A DNA stretch of 64,000 bases from Deroplatys truncata (Eukaryota; Arthropoda; Insecta; Mantodea; Mantidae). Positions 32,528 through 43,705 of the stretch are shown here, one piece after another. The position numbers and the translations under genes were made by a program. Under the pieces are notes generated by a model, which did no database searches, was not told where the DNA came from, and worked only from the letters and a program-made list of their open reading frames with translations. Where the stretch lies: NCBI GenBank assembly GCA_030765065.1, contig CM060978.1, positions 54,278,421 to 54,342,420 of the forward strand, in the 5' to 3' direction. Each line of letters starts with the position of its first letter. Positions within the stretch are counted from its first letter, which is position 1.

Positions 32528-33040
32528 ATATCTCCTAACAAATCCGTCGCGATATGAATACATAGTTAAAGTGACTGAAATGGAGAAAAAAGTTGTATAA
32601 ATAAATGTAAACATAGTTAGGCAATAGTGCTCTATATATGGTCTATAAATTCTATGATGGATCATCTAAGTTACTAAGTAGGACAGTGATATTAAATACT
32701 ATACATAATACTGATGAATTTTATAACATTGCTTTTAATGCAGTGAAAACCAACCTGGTTTCTTATAAGCTAATGACGTCACATTGTCACCTTACTCCAC
32801 CTCTTTCTTTTTTGTTAAACACTTCCCCTGACATTTCACTGACGCCAAGTCGCAAAGGCATGTTACAAGGTAACCAAAACATCTGAGTTTGGAAAACCCA
32901 TGACCACGTGGGTACGTCAATCTAGCTCCGTGAACAATGCCTGGGGGTAAATCCTCCCTCCCCTGTTTCGCTTAAGGTTGGCCATCACTGTTTTTAATGT
33001 ATAACTCTAATTTACTTGTATTGACGTTTATACTTTTCAC
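32528..33040. other. SINE tail and single-copy sequence, duplicated at 35905-36412
   Basis: It starts with the remaining SINE-2 tail (ATATCTCCTAACAAATCCG) and then about 400 bp without recognised repeat. GGTTGGCCATCACTG ending at 32990 resembles a hAT-type terminus. The 82-codon frame at 32638 is not conserved in unit B (64 codons, different end), so I do not call a gene. Confidence 0.5.
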
Positions 33041-33079
33041 TTATTACATTCACATGACATTCCTCACCCATTTATTATC

Positions 33080-33805
33080 TTTACTTTTTCTACTGCTTAG
33101 CTACAATAAGTAGGGGTAATACTGTATTCCACCCAAACATTCAGAAATAGCATAAATCAAAAACGAAACGAAATGTGGGTGAAATACCAAACTTAGTATT
33201 TAAGTTCAGTATCTTCTAATGATGTGACCCGAAGTTAAAAAAAATTCCTCCACCTCAAATTTCCGTTTCAAATTTTTTTATGTTTTCAAATGTTTAGGAT
33301 CAATACACGACAAATAACACTATATCCAGAATAGCCTGTGAAGTACACTTCATTCGGAAGGAATGTTGTATAATTTTTGTGTGACTGGTAAACTTTGACA
33401 CTAATTAAAACTTATTACACACAAAAAGGTAGATCTCCTTAAAACACACAATGTATTGCAAACAATGTTTTGTGGTATCAGCATTTTCGAAATATCCGTT
33501 AATATTAGTTTCAATTATTCAATGATTTGTAATATTATTAAGGTCCTCTCGCTATTCGCTTGTTACTCGCGATGCTATGGAAAGAAAATGGAATTTTAAA
33601 GTCTTAGCGAGGCTCTTGACTGTCGATTCGGTTTCCTCTATATCTGTTGTACTTGGAACGAAATGTCTAATGAAACTATATCCACAAATGCTATCTCCAT
33701 CAAGATGAAGCATATAGAAAAACAAGCCTGCGTAAGAATAGTTTGTAGAAGGTACATAAAAATAAATGATAGTGGGTAGAGAAAGTTATATGAATACATT
33801 TTTTT
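33080..33805 (-). repeat. RepA, diverged, minus
   Basis: TTTACTTTTTCTACTGCTTAG starts it. The TG core has been lost completely (ATTCAGAAATAGCATAAATC follows directly). It ends near GGTAGAGAAAGTTATATGAA. In unit B this copy is split by an LTR. Confidence 0.75.
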
Positions 33806-33897
33806 CTGTCTACATGAGTTAATCGAGATAGTTTGACTTCACATTTCGTTATAGCTGCAGAGAGGATACAGGAGGCTGAAGCTTTAAAAGGAAGAAT

Positions 33898-33982
33898 AAA
33901 AAGCGTAATACATTCACATGACTATCTACCCTTTATCGTTTATTAGTGGGTATATACAAGCTCTTTTTACTAAGTCCATTCG
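33898..33982 (+). repeat. RepA subfamily II 5' end
   Basis: GTAATACATTCACATGACTA through TTTTTACTAAGTCCATT, cut off by SINE-2. Confidence 0.65.
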
Positions 33983-34081
33983 GTCGACCAATCTGACTGG
34001 AGTTTTTTTTTTCGTAGTTTCTCTCAATCGCCAAATACTGGACTGGATATTTAATACCATGACCCGAAGTTCCAATAGTAA
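33983..34081 (+). mobile_element. SINE-2, front part, unit B side
   Basis: GGTCGACCAATCTGACTGG and a T-run, then TCGCCAAATACTGGACTGG and CCATGACCCGAAGTTCC, ending AGTAAAAG where a RepA begins. The body resumes at 34819, so RepA has split one SINE. Confidence 0.75.
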
Positions 34082-34818
34082 AAGTCTTATGTGTTGCACT
34101 CACATGACTTTCTCTATTCTTCTGCAAACTATTTTTACAAACGCTTATTCTCCATCTAGTTCATAATAATCGACTTTAACATTTGCAGAAACTATATTAT
34201 TGCTAATTTTCTTGTAGGTGCATGTCCAGGACGTAAAAAACACTAATAACGAATTACCATTTGAGAAAAAATATAAGAATTGGAAAATTCAAACAAATAA
34301 CAAGCAATACTTGGAAATGGTTCACTCGACAGAAAAAGTGTGACAAAATTGTGTGCTTTAACGAGATCTACATTTTTTTGTGTAGTAATATTTGGCCTAT
34401 CTCTTACGATTTACCAGTTATGCAAAGGTCATTCAGAATGAAGGAAACTTTTGGAAACATTACTAGAAAATTCAACATATACATTTCATTTGGCATAAAA
34501 ATATCTTAAACAAAAAGTATTTTAATCAAAATCTTAAGAGACATTTTTGGGAAATTCAAAACTTTCTAAAAATGTTCCAGTAAAGGGTAGTTTGGGGTGT
34601 TGCATCTTTGGAAGGTATTAAACCTAAACAGCAAGTTTGGTATTTATCAGATTTTTCGTTTGTGTTATTTTTTTCACTGACACACACGGGTATGTTTCCA
34701 AAAATGCTTTATTTGGATTCTCAGACCTCAAAATTATTTCCGGCGATATCCGGTATCGAATTTTTAGAGAAAAGCAATACTTTTCCTGCTTACTATATGT
34801 AGTAGAGAAAGTAAAAAT
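34082..34818 (+). repeat. RepA inserted in SINE-2
   Basis: It begins TCTTATGTGTTGCACTCAC after AGTAAAA and ends GAGAAAG before TAAAA. The intact SINE-2 at about 57128 has GTAGTAAAAATGAAATG at this point, giving a readable empty site. Some internal sequence is shortened, including the core. Confidence 0.88.
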
Positions 34819-35009
34819 TAAAACTATATGATAATATCGAATACTATGCTATCTATCCGCAGATAACTAGACGGCACCCTAATGACAATCTAACCAGGAC
34901 GTTTAGAAGCAGGGGTACAGTTGCTGTACACATGTTTCTGTGGCCATGTGACGAAGAGCAAGATGGTATGGTACAGGGATGAGAACTGGAAGGCTCACCG
35001 AGCTACGAG
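34819..35009 (+). mobile_element. SINE-2 body, unit B
   Basis: Same block as in unit A, again ending in CGAG at 35006-35009. Confidence 0.8.
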
Positions 35010-35900
35010 TGAAGAAGTTGGTTGCTTCACGTATGGAAAGCCGATTTGAAGTAGGAGTTGTATTGTAGTTCAACTGTTGGGGAGCCGAACTTGAAGTAGC
35101 TGCAACCGCACGTACGTATGGTAAAAAGTTTCCGGTAGCCTTCACCCCAAATGTACTTTCCGGTGGCCTTTGCCCCAAATGTTTAAAAAATATTAACTTC
35201 GTAATTTTTGACTGTTTCTTTAAATATTATATATTTAGGTTTTTTACTTCACTACTTTTATTAATCCTTGACACAATTTAAATAACACTTCACTGATATA
35301 GGAAGCCGTGAGATTCTTTTATTAATTACTTGCACTTTTTAACACGTAAACTATTTTCGTCTCACACGAATACGTATTAAATTTCTCGAGGACGCATCTC
35401 GCGTCCGGTTAGGAACATTGACTACAACCAACGCGTCCAGTTATGAGCGCTGTCTATAAGCAACTGACTTGATTTCTACCGCTAAAATTTGTAAATTTCT
35501 GTATTTCAAGTCTCTGATTGGCTAATCCTACTCCAATAGAATACTTCTATTTAACTTAAGCTTTTTTTTATGGTGGTTGTTTGACCATTTTATAAACATT
35601 ATTGTTGCTCCAAGAAAGACTAGTAGCATTGTTAAACCTTCAAATTCATTATTGCTTCAAAGTTACTTCATTGTTACCAACCTTTAACCTATTATTCTCA
35701 CACGCTCCTACATTATTAAATTACGTAATACATTCAAATAACTTTATTATATGTATACAACAATATAAACATATACAATGACTGTAATATACACCTTTTA
35801 TATATTGTTACTTACACATATTGCTTTAAGGCAGGCTGTTGTTATATTTTCTATTATATAATTAGACTGAAATCATTTAAGTGTTAAAAATACTGCCTCA
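35010..35900 (-). mobile_element. Solo LTR family 1 with CGAG target duplication (unit B)
   Basis: The duplicated copy of the LTR at 31636, 891 bp, with CGAG at 35006-35009 and 35901-35904. It has the family-typical TACTGCCTCA end, whereas unit A has TACTCCCTCA. Confidence 0.88.
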
Positions 35901-35904
35901 CGAG

Positions 35905-36412
35905 ATATCTCCTAACAAATCCGTCGCGATATGAATATGTAGTTAAAGTGACTAAAATGGAGAAAAAAGTTGTATAAATAAATGTAAACATAGTTAGGCA
36001 ATAGTGCTTTATATATGGTCTATAAATTCTATGATGCATCATCTAAGTTACTAAGTAGGACAGTGATATTAAATACTATACATAATACTGATGAATTTCA
36101 TAACATTGCTTTTAATGCAGTGAAAACCAACCTGGTTTCTTATAAGCTAATGACGTCACATTGTCACCTTACTCCACCTCTTTCGTTTTGTGTTAAACAC
36201 TTCCCCTGACATTTCACTGACGCCAAGTCGCAAAGGCATGTTACAAGGTAACCAAAACATCTGAGTTTGGAAAACCCATGACCACGTGGGTACGTCAATC
36301 TAGCTCCGTGAACAATGCGTGGGGGTAAATCCTCCCTCCCCTGATTCGCTTAAGGTTGGGCATCACTGTTTTTAATGTATAACTCTAATTGACTTGCATT
36401 GACGTTTCTACT
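35905..36412. other. Duplicate of the single-copy stretch at 32528-33040
   Basis: Same sequence as in unit A with few changes; the hAT-like terminus reads GGTTGGGCATCACTG here. No gene recognised. Confidence 0.5.
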
Positions 36413-36454
36413 TTTCACTTATTACATTCACATGACATTCTTCACCCATTTATA

Positions 36455-37946
36455 ATTTTTACTTTTTCTACTGCTTAGCTACAATAAGTAGGGGTAATAC
36501 TGTATTCCACCCAAACATTTAGATACAGCATAACTCAAAAACGAAACGAAATGTGGGTGAAATACCAAACTTAGTATTTAAGTTCAGTATCTTCTAATGA
36601 TGTGACACGAAGTAAAAAAAAATTCCTCTACCTCAAATTTCCGTTTCAAATTTTTTTATATTTTCAAATGTTTAGGTTCTATACACGACAAATAACACGT
36701 ATATCCAGAACAGTCTGTCAAGTACACTTCATTCGGAAGGAATTTTGTATAATTTTTGTGCGACTGATAAACTTAAACAGACACTAATTAAAAACTTATT
36801 ACACAAAAAAAATGTAGATCTTCTTAAAACACACAAAGTGCAAATAATGTTTTGTGGCATCAGCATTTTCGAAATGTCCGTTACTATTCGTTTCAATTAT
36901 TCAATGCTTTGTAATATTATGTCGCAGTTCTTTTGTTATCTTATTTTTTGGGCGCTTATTGTTTAATTATTTTTAAATTTGGATTCTTTGTCCCCCGGCT
37001 AGCTATTATAAACTCAGTCGAGCACGTGTCTCTAAGCAGGGCGTGTAAACGGAAAGGAGTTGTTGCTAAAAGATAACACTGTTAAAAGAAATTGAATCTA
37101 GACTTTTATTGCCGTCACGCCTAATTAATAATTGACATATTTAATCTTTATACACGCCTGACTGAAACTGTGATATTTCCGAATGTCGTTTTAGTAGCCG
37201 CGCACCAATTATTTCGCGTACTTTACATTTCTGTAACTAACTCTGCGACGTGCACCTCGTGAGAGATTCTTCAGAACTGTGTGACACTTGCTTATGGCTC
37301 GAGAATATATTATATCCTTCACCTCGAATTGCCTAAACATTATAATATATCTCCTATTGGTTACCAAATTGCGCCCACTTTAGCGTCTGTTTTGGTCAGC
37401 CAATCACTACTACTAACATATATACTCTAGGACAGATATTCCCTCCATTTCTAAAAAAAAGGCACGCTATCCTGACATGATTCTGTTTATCTCTTCTTAG
37501 TGATAAACAACTCACCCCCTCAGTTTATTGTTACCCACTTCTATTGTCAGTTTCAGTGAGGCCGTGTAAACTTATTTCCTAACAATACTTATGGCTAACA
37601 AACAACTAAAATCCTGTACATACAATAATATTAATTTACACTACAATCACTCTGGCATTCACAGCATGTTATGATGTAAAACATTGCCTCAATTATTAAA
37701 GTTCTCTTGCTATTCGCTTGTTTCCCGCGATGCCATGGAAAGAAAATGGAATTTTAAAATCTTAGCGAGGCTCTTGACTGTTGATTCGGTTTCCTCTATA
37801 TCTCTTATGCTTAGAACGATGTGTAATGAAACTATATCCACAAATGTTATCTCGATCAAGATGAAGTACGTAGAAAAACAAGCCTGCGTAAGAATAGTTT
37901 GCAGAAGGTACATAAAAATAAATGATAGTGGGCAGAGAAAGTGGTG
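36455..37946 (-). repeat. RepA, diverged, split by a solo LTR
   Basis: The parts 36455-36919 and 37692-37946 together correspond to the uninterrupted copy at 33080-33805. The break is within GTAATATTATTAAGG. Confidence 0.8.
36920..37691 (-). mobile_element. Solo LTR, family 2, with target duplication and paralogous empty site
   Basis: A 772-bp insertion starting TGTCGCAGTTC and ending CATTGCCTCA, flanked by ATTA (36916-36919 and 37692-37695). Unit A has the uninterrupted GTAATATTATTAAGG at the same place. In minus-strand sense it shows GTGTATAAAG (TATA), GGCAATAAAAG (polyadenylation signal) and CCCTGCTTAGAGACACG, the last resembling CCCTGCTAAGAGAAACG of family 1. Its terminus TGAGGCA is also shared, so the two LTR families are relatives. 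No internal coding region remains. Confidence 0.92.
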
Positions 37947-38125
37947 AATTTTTTTCTGTCTACCTCATGTTAACCGAGATAGTTTGACTTCACAAGGAAG
38001 GAGGAGGATACAGGAAGCTGAAGCTAGTCAAATCTGTAAAAGGAAGAATAAAAAGTGTAATACATTCACATGACTTTCTACCATCTATCGTTTATTAGTG
38101 GGTATACAATCTCTTCTTACTAAAG

Positions 38126-38958
38126 ATTACTTTCTCTACTAAGTATAGTAAGTAGGGGAAGTATTGCATTCCACCCAAAAACTCGATTCAAGATTTCACC
38201 GGAAATACATTTTTTGAGGTGCCCTGAGTCCAAATAAAGCATTTGAGGAAAACCTCCGTTTGTGTGTTTTTGTGTCTGAACAGTATAACTCAAAAACGAA
38301 AAGTCAGATAAATACCAAACTTGGTGTTTGAGTTTAGTATCTTCCAAAGATGCGACACAAAGATTTTCAAGAAAAATTCACCACCCCAGACTACCCTTTA
38401 CATGGTACACTTTTCGAAGATTTTTATTTTCTCAAAAATTGCTCTAACAGTTTTGATTAAAATATCGTATGTTTAAGATACTTTCATGGTAAATGAAATG
38501 TCTATCTTTAATTTTCTGGGTATGTCCTCAAAAGTCCTCTTTATTCTGAATAACTTTCGCATAACTGGTAACCGTAAGAGATCTCGTCAAAACATAAAAT
38601 TTATGTTATGTACCTTTTTTTGTCGAGTGAACTATTTCCAAGATATTCCTTTTTTTTTCTTTTTTTTTTGAATTTTCCAATACGTATAATGTTTCTCAAA
38701 TATTCGTTTTTTTTCTTATTATTTTATGTCCCGGGTATGCAAAGAGAATGAAATGCTCCACATAACAACCAGCTCTTAAAAGATTTGACTATCGCTTAAA
38801 GCCTACCATTTTCCCCTTGCACCTACAAGAAAACTAAGAATAATATAGTTTCTGCAAATGTTTATCTCCATTAACATGAAGTAGATGGAGAATAAGCGTT
38901 TGTAAAAATAGTTTGCACAGGAATAGAGAAAGTCATGTGAGAGTAACAGATCAGATGT
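38126..38958 (-). repeat. RepA, nearly full length
   Basis: From GATTACTTTCTCTACTAAG to GAGAGTAACAGATCAGATG. The TG core is short (TTTGTGTGTTTTTGTG), and a T-rich insertion lies near 38650. A 5' subfamily II scrap (38055-38125, plus) precedes it. Confidence 0.85.
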
Positions 38959-38960
38959 TT

Positions 38961-39730
38961 TCTGTCTACTACATTTTAATCCAAACAAACCTTTGTAGAA
39001 ATAGCTACATTATACATATCGTTATAGATACAAAGAGAACAGCGATAGTCAAATGTTTAAGAACTGGACTCTATATGCTGGCCTTGAAATTCTATACTCC
39101 TTTCATGCAATCGCGAGAAACAACTGAATGTTGTCAAGACTTCAAGAGAATGACGAAGAAATGAACAATTCGAACCTTTAATAACAGTTAACTCAGAAAT
39201 GACTTATGCAACAAAAAACTTATTTGAAATAAATTGTGTGTTTTAAACAGATGTACATTTTTTGTGTAGTACGTTTTCGTCTATGGCGTAAAGTTTACCG
39301 GTTATATAAGATAGTACAAAATTCCTTCTGAATAAACACTACTTCACAGGTTATTTTCATAAAATGCAAGATAGAATTTTGTTTGTATGTAGGTATATTT
39401 AATATATGGTATTTTAATCAAAATCGTTAGAGCCATTTTTGGGAATATAAATAATTTCGAAAAATTTTCCATGTAAAGGGTAGTTGGTGTGGGGGATTTT
39501 CTTGAAAATATTCATGTGGCATCCTTGAAAGATATTAAATCTAAATACCGAGTTTGGTATTTATCCGACCTTTCATTTTTCAGTTATGATGTTCACAGTC
39601 ACACATAGACATTTTCCTAAAAGTGCTTCTTTTTTATTCCGGGGTCCTCGAAACAGGTATTTCCGCTGAAATCTCAGTATAAAATGCAAGGCCTTCTCTA
39701 CCTTCTAGGTACGTGGTAGAGAAACTAAAA
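38961..39730 (+). repeat. RepA subfamily II
   Basis: It begins at CTACATTTTAATCCAAACAAACC without its own terminus and runs to TACGTGGTAGAGAAACTAAA. The core is down to CACAGTCACACATAGAC. Confidence 0.8.
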
Positions 39731-40249
39731 CGCTACTGATAATTCAACTAACCTTTTCATTTCCCAAGCACTTACGTGCAGTTGTTTGAATGATTAAAGA
39801 GGACATGTTTCTAATTATTATATTCTACACTCTCTCTTAGTAATGAAATAAGTTAAGAAATTCATGTTGCCACACTTTACCCTATGGATATCTGAATTCT
39901 CCGCAACGGACCTCGCTAATTACTCTTAGATATATAATATATAACATACAACACGTGTTTGCAAAAAGCCTGCTGACCCTTTTCGCCAAATGGTCGACCA
40001 TAACGTTATGAGTTAATGAGACATAGGGAATTTTTTAAGCTGTTGTGTGTCATTATCCACCGCCAGAGGCGCCGTTTTAAGCCTGTAATTGAACCACTAA
40101 AACACAATGTTTATAACGCTCATGAGGACATTGTGAGAGCAGTTTTCGCCTAACGGAATCATGGTTCAAGGCTGTGCAATATTTTAAGGAGGGTGGGGGC
40201 AGCATGCGGATTACAGTACTTCGACTCCAGAGAGTATTCGACTGCAGTT
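39731..40249. other. No gene recognised
   Basis: Single-copy sequence of about 500 bp; no open frame with a motif and no repeat identified. Confidence 0.4.
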
Positions 40250-40862
40250 TAAAAAGTCTGATGTGTCACATTCCTATCAATTTTTCTACCCAATATCGTT
40301 TATTTTCTCTGAGATTTCAGAGGAAATACATTTTTTGAGCTAACCTGTATCAAAAAGAGCATTTTACTTTACCTACTACGTATACAAGTAGAAGAAATAG
40401 TTATCGTATTCCACCCAAAAATTTGATATCGATATTTCACAGGACTGTGTCTGAACAGCATTACCGAAAAAGGAAAAGTCAGATAAATACCAAGTTTGAT
40501 ATTAAATTGAGTATCTTCCAAAGATTTAAGAAACTCCCCCACTCTAACTACCCTTTACACGGAACTTTTTCGAAATTTATTTTCTCAAAAATTGCTTTTA
40601 ACGATTTAGATTAAAATGCCTTATATTAAATACATTTACATGACAAATAGCATGTACACCCTGAACTTTTCTGGAATAGCTTGTGAAGTTTATTTCATAC
40701 GGAAGGAATTTTATATAATATTTTATAATTCATATGCGTTAAGAGATAGAAGAAAACGTACTACACAAAAATATAGATTTGTTTAAAATACACAATTTAC
40801 TTAAAGTAAATTTTTATGAAAACGCATTTCCAAGATATTCTTTATTAGCGGTTCAATTTTTT
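40250..40862 (-). repeat. RepA, diverged, rearranged
   Basis: A plus-strand 5' end (AAAAAGTCTGATGTGTCACA) is followed by a short minus-strand piece and then a longer minus-strand copy from TTTACTTTACCTACTACG to TTCCAAGATATTC. The core is ACTGTGTCTGAACAGC. Confidence 0.7.
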
Positions 40863-40891
40863 TAGCTCCATTTATACCCCGCCTTCAACTA

Positions 40892-42133
40892 TAAGCGTCA
40901 TTCAAATGACACCCGGTCACCTGTGTAAAGTAATGGTAACGATTTTATTAACCCAAAAATAGTCGCCAAAACTGTTGGCACATTCATCCCATTGCAACAC
41001 TAGCCGGTCGATTCCATCTTTGAAAAAGCTAGTAGGCTGCTGTCGGATCCAGACCTGGACCCATTCACACACTTCGTCGTCAGTTGTGAATCGATGTCTG
41101 AGAATAGCTTGTTTTAGAGGTCCATAAACATGAAAGTCACAAGATGAAAGGTCTGGACTGTGCGGTGGGTGTTCCAGCGTTTCCCATCGAGAATAATGCT
41201 ATTGGACAACATGCTTGGGCGTTTGGACTTGATGGCTCGTCTAAGGTTCTGTAAAGTGACTTGATAACGCTGGGCATTGATGGTGGTTCCCTGACCCAGG
41301 AACTCGACAAGCAGTGGGCCCTTGTGGTCAAAAAAGGACATCATGACCTTACCAGAACTGGTGTGCACGGCCTTTGATTTCTTTGGAGGTGGTGAAGTCG
41401 CATGTTTCAACTGCTTGCTCTGACGCTCGCTTTCCGGTTGTAAATGGTGGCACCATGTTTCGTGACAATATGCGACAGAAAGCCGTATTCCTCCTCATGA
41501 TAACGTTGCAGATTACTCAAAGACAGCGCCATTCGAGTATTGCGCTGTTCGGCGGTCAGCTGGTGGGGAACCCACTGCCACAAACTTTTTGAAATTTTAG
41601 ATGTTGATACATTATGGTGTGAATGGGGCCTACACTAGTACCCAGTAATCGATGGATCTCGTCCACGGTGATTCTGTGGTTGCCCAAGACTAAAGCATTC
41701 ACTTCCGCAATCATTTCAGGTGTGATGACACGATGAGCCTGTCCAGGACGAGCATCGTCTTCCAGTAACTCGCGCCCCTCAAGGAATCTTTTGCGTCATT
41801 CCACTACACTTGAACGACACAGACTGTACTCATCGTACACAGCCTTCATCCGTCGATACATTTCACAGCCTCCAACTCCCTCCCCCGCTAAAAAATCGAA
41901 TCACTCCTCGTTGTTCCTGTTTACTCGCCTTCATGTTCAGTAGTGGACTATAACTTCTGTGACCACCTTCTCTTCGGCGTGAAACTACACTGTCGCTATA
42001 CAACGTCAAACATTGCGCACACTGCAGTCGCTCTACCAATAGATGGTGCCACCATACACGCAGTTACGTGGTGCCACCTTACGTGTAATGCAAAGTTAGA
42101 CGCACTGACCAGGTTTCATTTGAATGCCGCTCA
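40892..42133 (-). mobile_element. Mariner-family transposon with 27-29 bp inverted ends
   Basis: A 1242-bp element between TA dinucleotides (40890-40891 and 42134-42135). The ends match as TA(A/G)GCG(T/G)CATTCAAATGA with about five differences over 29 bp. The length is typical of mariner. It encodes a decayed minus-strand transposase. Confidence 0.88.
40940..41935 (-). pseudogene. Mariner-like transposase, multiply frameshifted
   Basis: The minus-strand start MKASKQEQRGV near 41933 opens a helix-turn-helix region, followed by EDDARPGQAHRVITPEM-like sequence near 41750 and NHRITVDEIHRLLG near 41670. Then comes a palm segment SKAVHTSSGKVMMSFFDHKG (near 41370), which carries the first catalytic aspartate, and LVEFLGQGTTINAQRY near 41290. 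The second catalytic block (expected HDNAxxH) is split by a frameshift near 41190. The C-terminus VLQWDECANSFGDYF near 40955 is well preserved. At least three frameshifts and one stop make it inactive; intact relatives have about 345 residues. Confidence 0.85.
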
Positions 42134-42200
42134 TACATTGGTCTTATCAACGGGCTTTCCTTTGTAACTTATTGACTATTGGCAATGGTGATAACTTAAC

Positions 42201-42568
42201 TTTTTACTTTCTCTACTACGTATAGTAAGTAGGGGAAGTATTGCATTCCACCCAAAAATTCGATACCGAGATTTCACCGGAAATACATGTTTTGAGACCT
42301 CCTGAATCCAAAAAAAGCATTTTTGGAAACATGTCCGTGTGTGTGTCTGTGTGTGTGTGTGTGTGTCTGTGTGTGTGTGTGTCTGTGAACAGCATAACTC
42401 AAAAACGAACAGTCGGATAAACACCAAACTTGGTATTTAGGTTCAGTATCTTCCAGAGATGCTACACGAAGGTTTTCAAGAAAATCCCCCCACCCCAGAC
42501 TACCCTTTACATGGAACATTTTTCGAAAATTTTAATTTTCTCAAAAATGCCTCGAACGATTTTGATTA
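42201..42568 (-). repeat. RepA 3' part, left arm of a head-to-head pair
   Basis: From TTTTTACTTTCTCTACTACG to CGAACGATTTTGATT, where it meets a plus-strand copy. Its 3' end is well preserved. Confidence 0.9.
42336..42387. repeat. (TG)n/(TCTG) microsatellite, RepA core
   Basis: About 52 bp of TG repeats with two CTG interruptions at roughly regular distance. Confidence 0.95.
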
Positions 42569-43124
42569 ACTCAACAAAAGAAATGTACATGACATAAGTT
42601 GTGTATTTTAACGAGATCTACATTTTTTGTGTAGTAAAATTTTGTCTATCTCTTATGGTTTACCAGTTATGCAAAAGTCGTTCACAATGAATACTTTTGG
42701 AGACATTCCCAGAAAATTCGAGATATACATTTCATTTCTCATGACATTATCTTAAACATATGATATTTTAATCAAAATCGTTAGAGACACTTTTGAAAAA
42801 ATTAATCTTTTCGAAAAATCTCCCATGTAAAGGGTAATCTGGGGTGGGGGGATTTTCTTGAAAACCTTCGTGTCGCATCTCTGGAAGATACTGAACCTAA
42901 ATACCAAGTTTGGTGTTTATGCGACTGTTCGTTTCTGAGTTATGCTGTTCACAGACAGACAAACACACACACAGACAGATACACACAAGGACATGTTTCC
43001 AAAAAGGTTTTTTTGGATTCAGGGGGTCTCAAAACATGTATTTCCGGTGAAATCTCGGTATCGAATTTTTGTGTGGAATACAATACTTCCCCTACTTATT
43101 GTACGTAGTAGAGAAAGTAAAAAT
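42569..43124 (+). repeat. RepA, 3' two-thirds, right arm of a head-to-head pair
   Basis: It starts AACTCAACAAAAGAAATG and ends at GTAGAGAAAGTAAAAA. With the preceding copy it forms a natural inverted repeat whose outer parts are about 365 bp each. Confidence 0.9.
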
Positions 43125-43139
43125 AAACGACTCTATATA

Positions 43140-43705
43140 GAAAAGTCATGTGAATGTAGCAGTTCATTTTCTCTCTATTTTTTTTTGGTTTTACAAAATG
43201 CACTTACAATAAATTATTTTCCATCCACTTCATGTTAATTGATATAAAATAATTTCAGAAATGGTTTGGTTACATTTCGTTGCAGGTATAAGGGCAATAC
43301 GTAGTTAGGTAAAAACAGGCTGCTATAATTATTGCTGGTTTTGAAATCCCACTCTTTCCAGGACATCAAGAGAAACAAAACAATGGTGATTTAGTACTTC
43401 AAAAACTGTAAAAGTATGAAAATTTCAAACCATCAGCCAGGAGTATCTCGGAAATAATGAATACCACAAATATTATTTGACTTAAATTGTATATTTTAAT
43501 GAGATCTGCCTTGTTTGTGTGATCATTTTCTCTCTTATGGTTTATTACTTGTATCAAATTCGTAAAGAATGAAGCTGACTTCATAGGCTTTTCACAGAAA
43601 GCTCAAGATCTACATTTTGTCATCCAAACATGTAGTATTTTAATCAAAACAGTTATGTCTTTTTGGGAAAATCAAAAATAAGAAACGTTAGCGTAAAAGT
43701 AGTTA
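43140..43705 (+). repeat. RepA, old and diverged
   Basis: Recognisable by TCATGTTAATTGATATAAA, TCCAGGACATCAAGAG and TTTTAATCAAAACAGTTATG. The 3' half with the core is missing. Confidence 0.6.

Larger units (their letters stand above)
31236..33805 (+). repeat. Direct duplication, unit A
   Basis: This block (RepA 3' end, SINE-2 body, LTR, single-copy stretch, minus-strand RepA) recurs at 34616-37946 with a spacing of about 3.4 kb and high identity. Unit A keeps the empty site for the solo LTR found in unit B. Confidence 0.88.
34616..37946 (+). repeat. Direct duplication, unit B
   Basis: The counterpart of 31236-33805. The extra length is accounted for mainly by a 772-bp solo LTR at 36920. Differences from unit A are sparse substitutions and small indels, so the duplication postdates the RepA, SINE and family 1 LTR insertions but predates the second LTR. 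Confidence 0.88.

Noticed and set aside
41943-42167. 74-codon ORF as a host gene
   Set aside because: Runs across the right inverted end of the mariner element.
42176-42519. Open frames of 81-83 codons with runs of His-Thr or Gln-Thr-His
   Set aside because: They are the RepA CA/TG core and its flanks read in three frames. The same peptides recur in many copies in different frames and with different repeat numbers, so there is no frame conservation.
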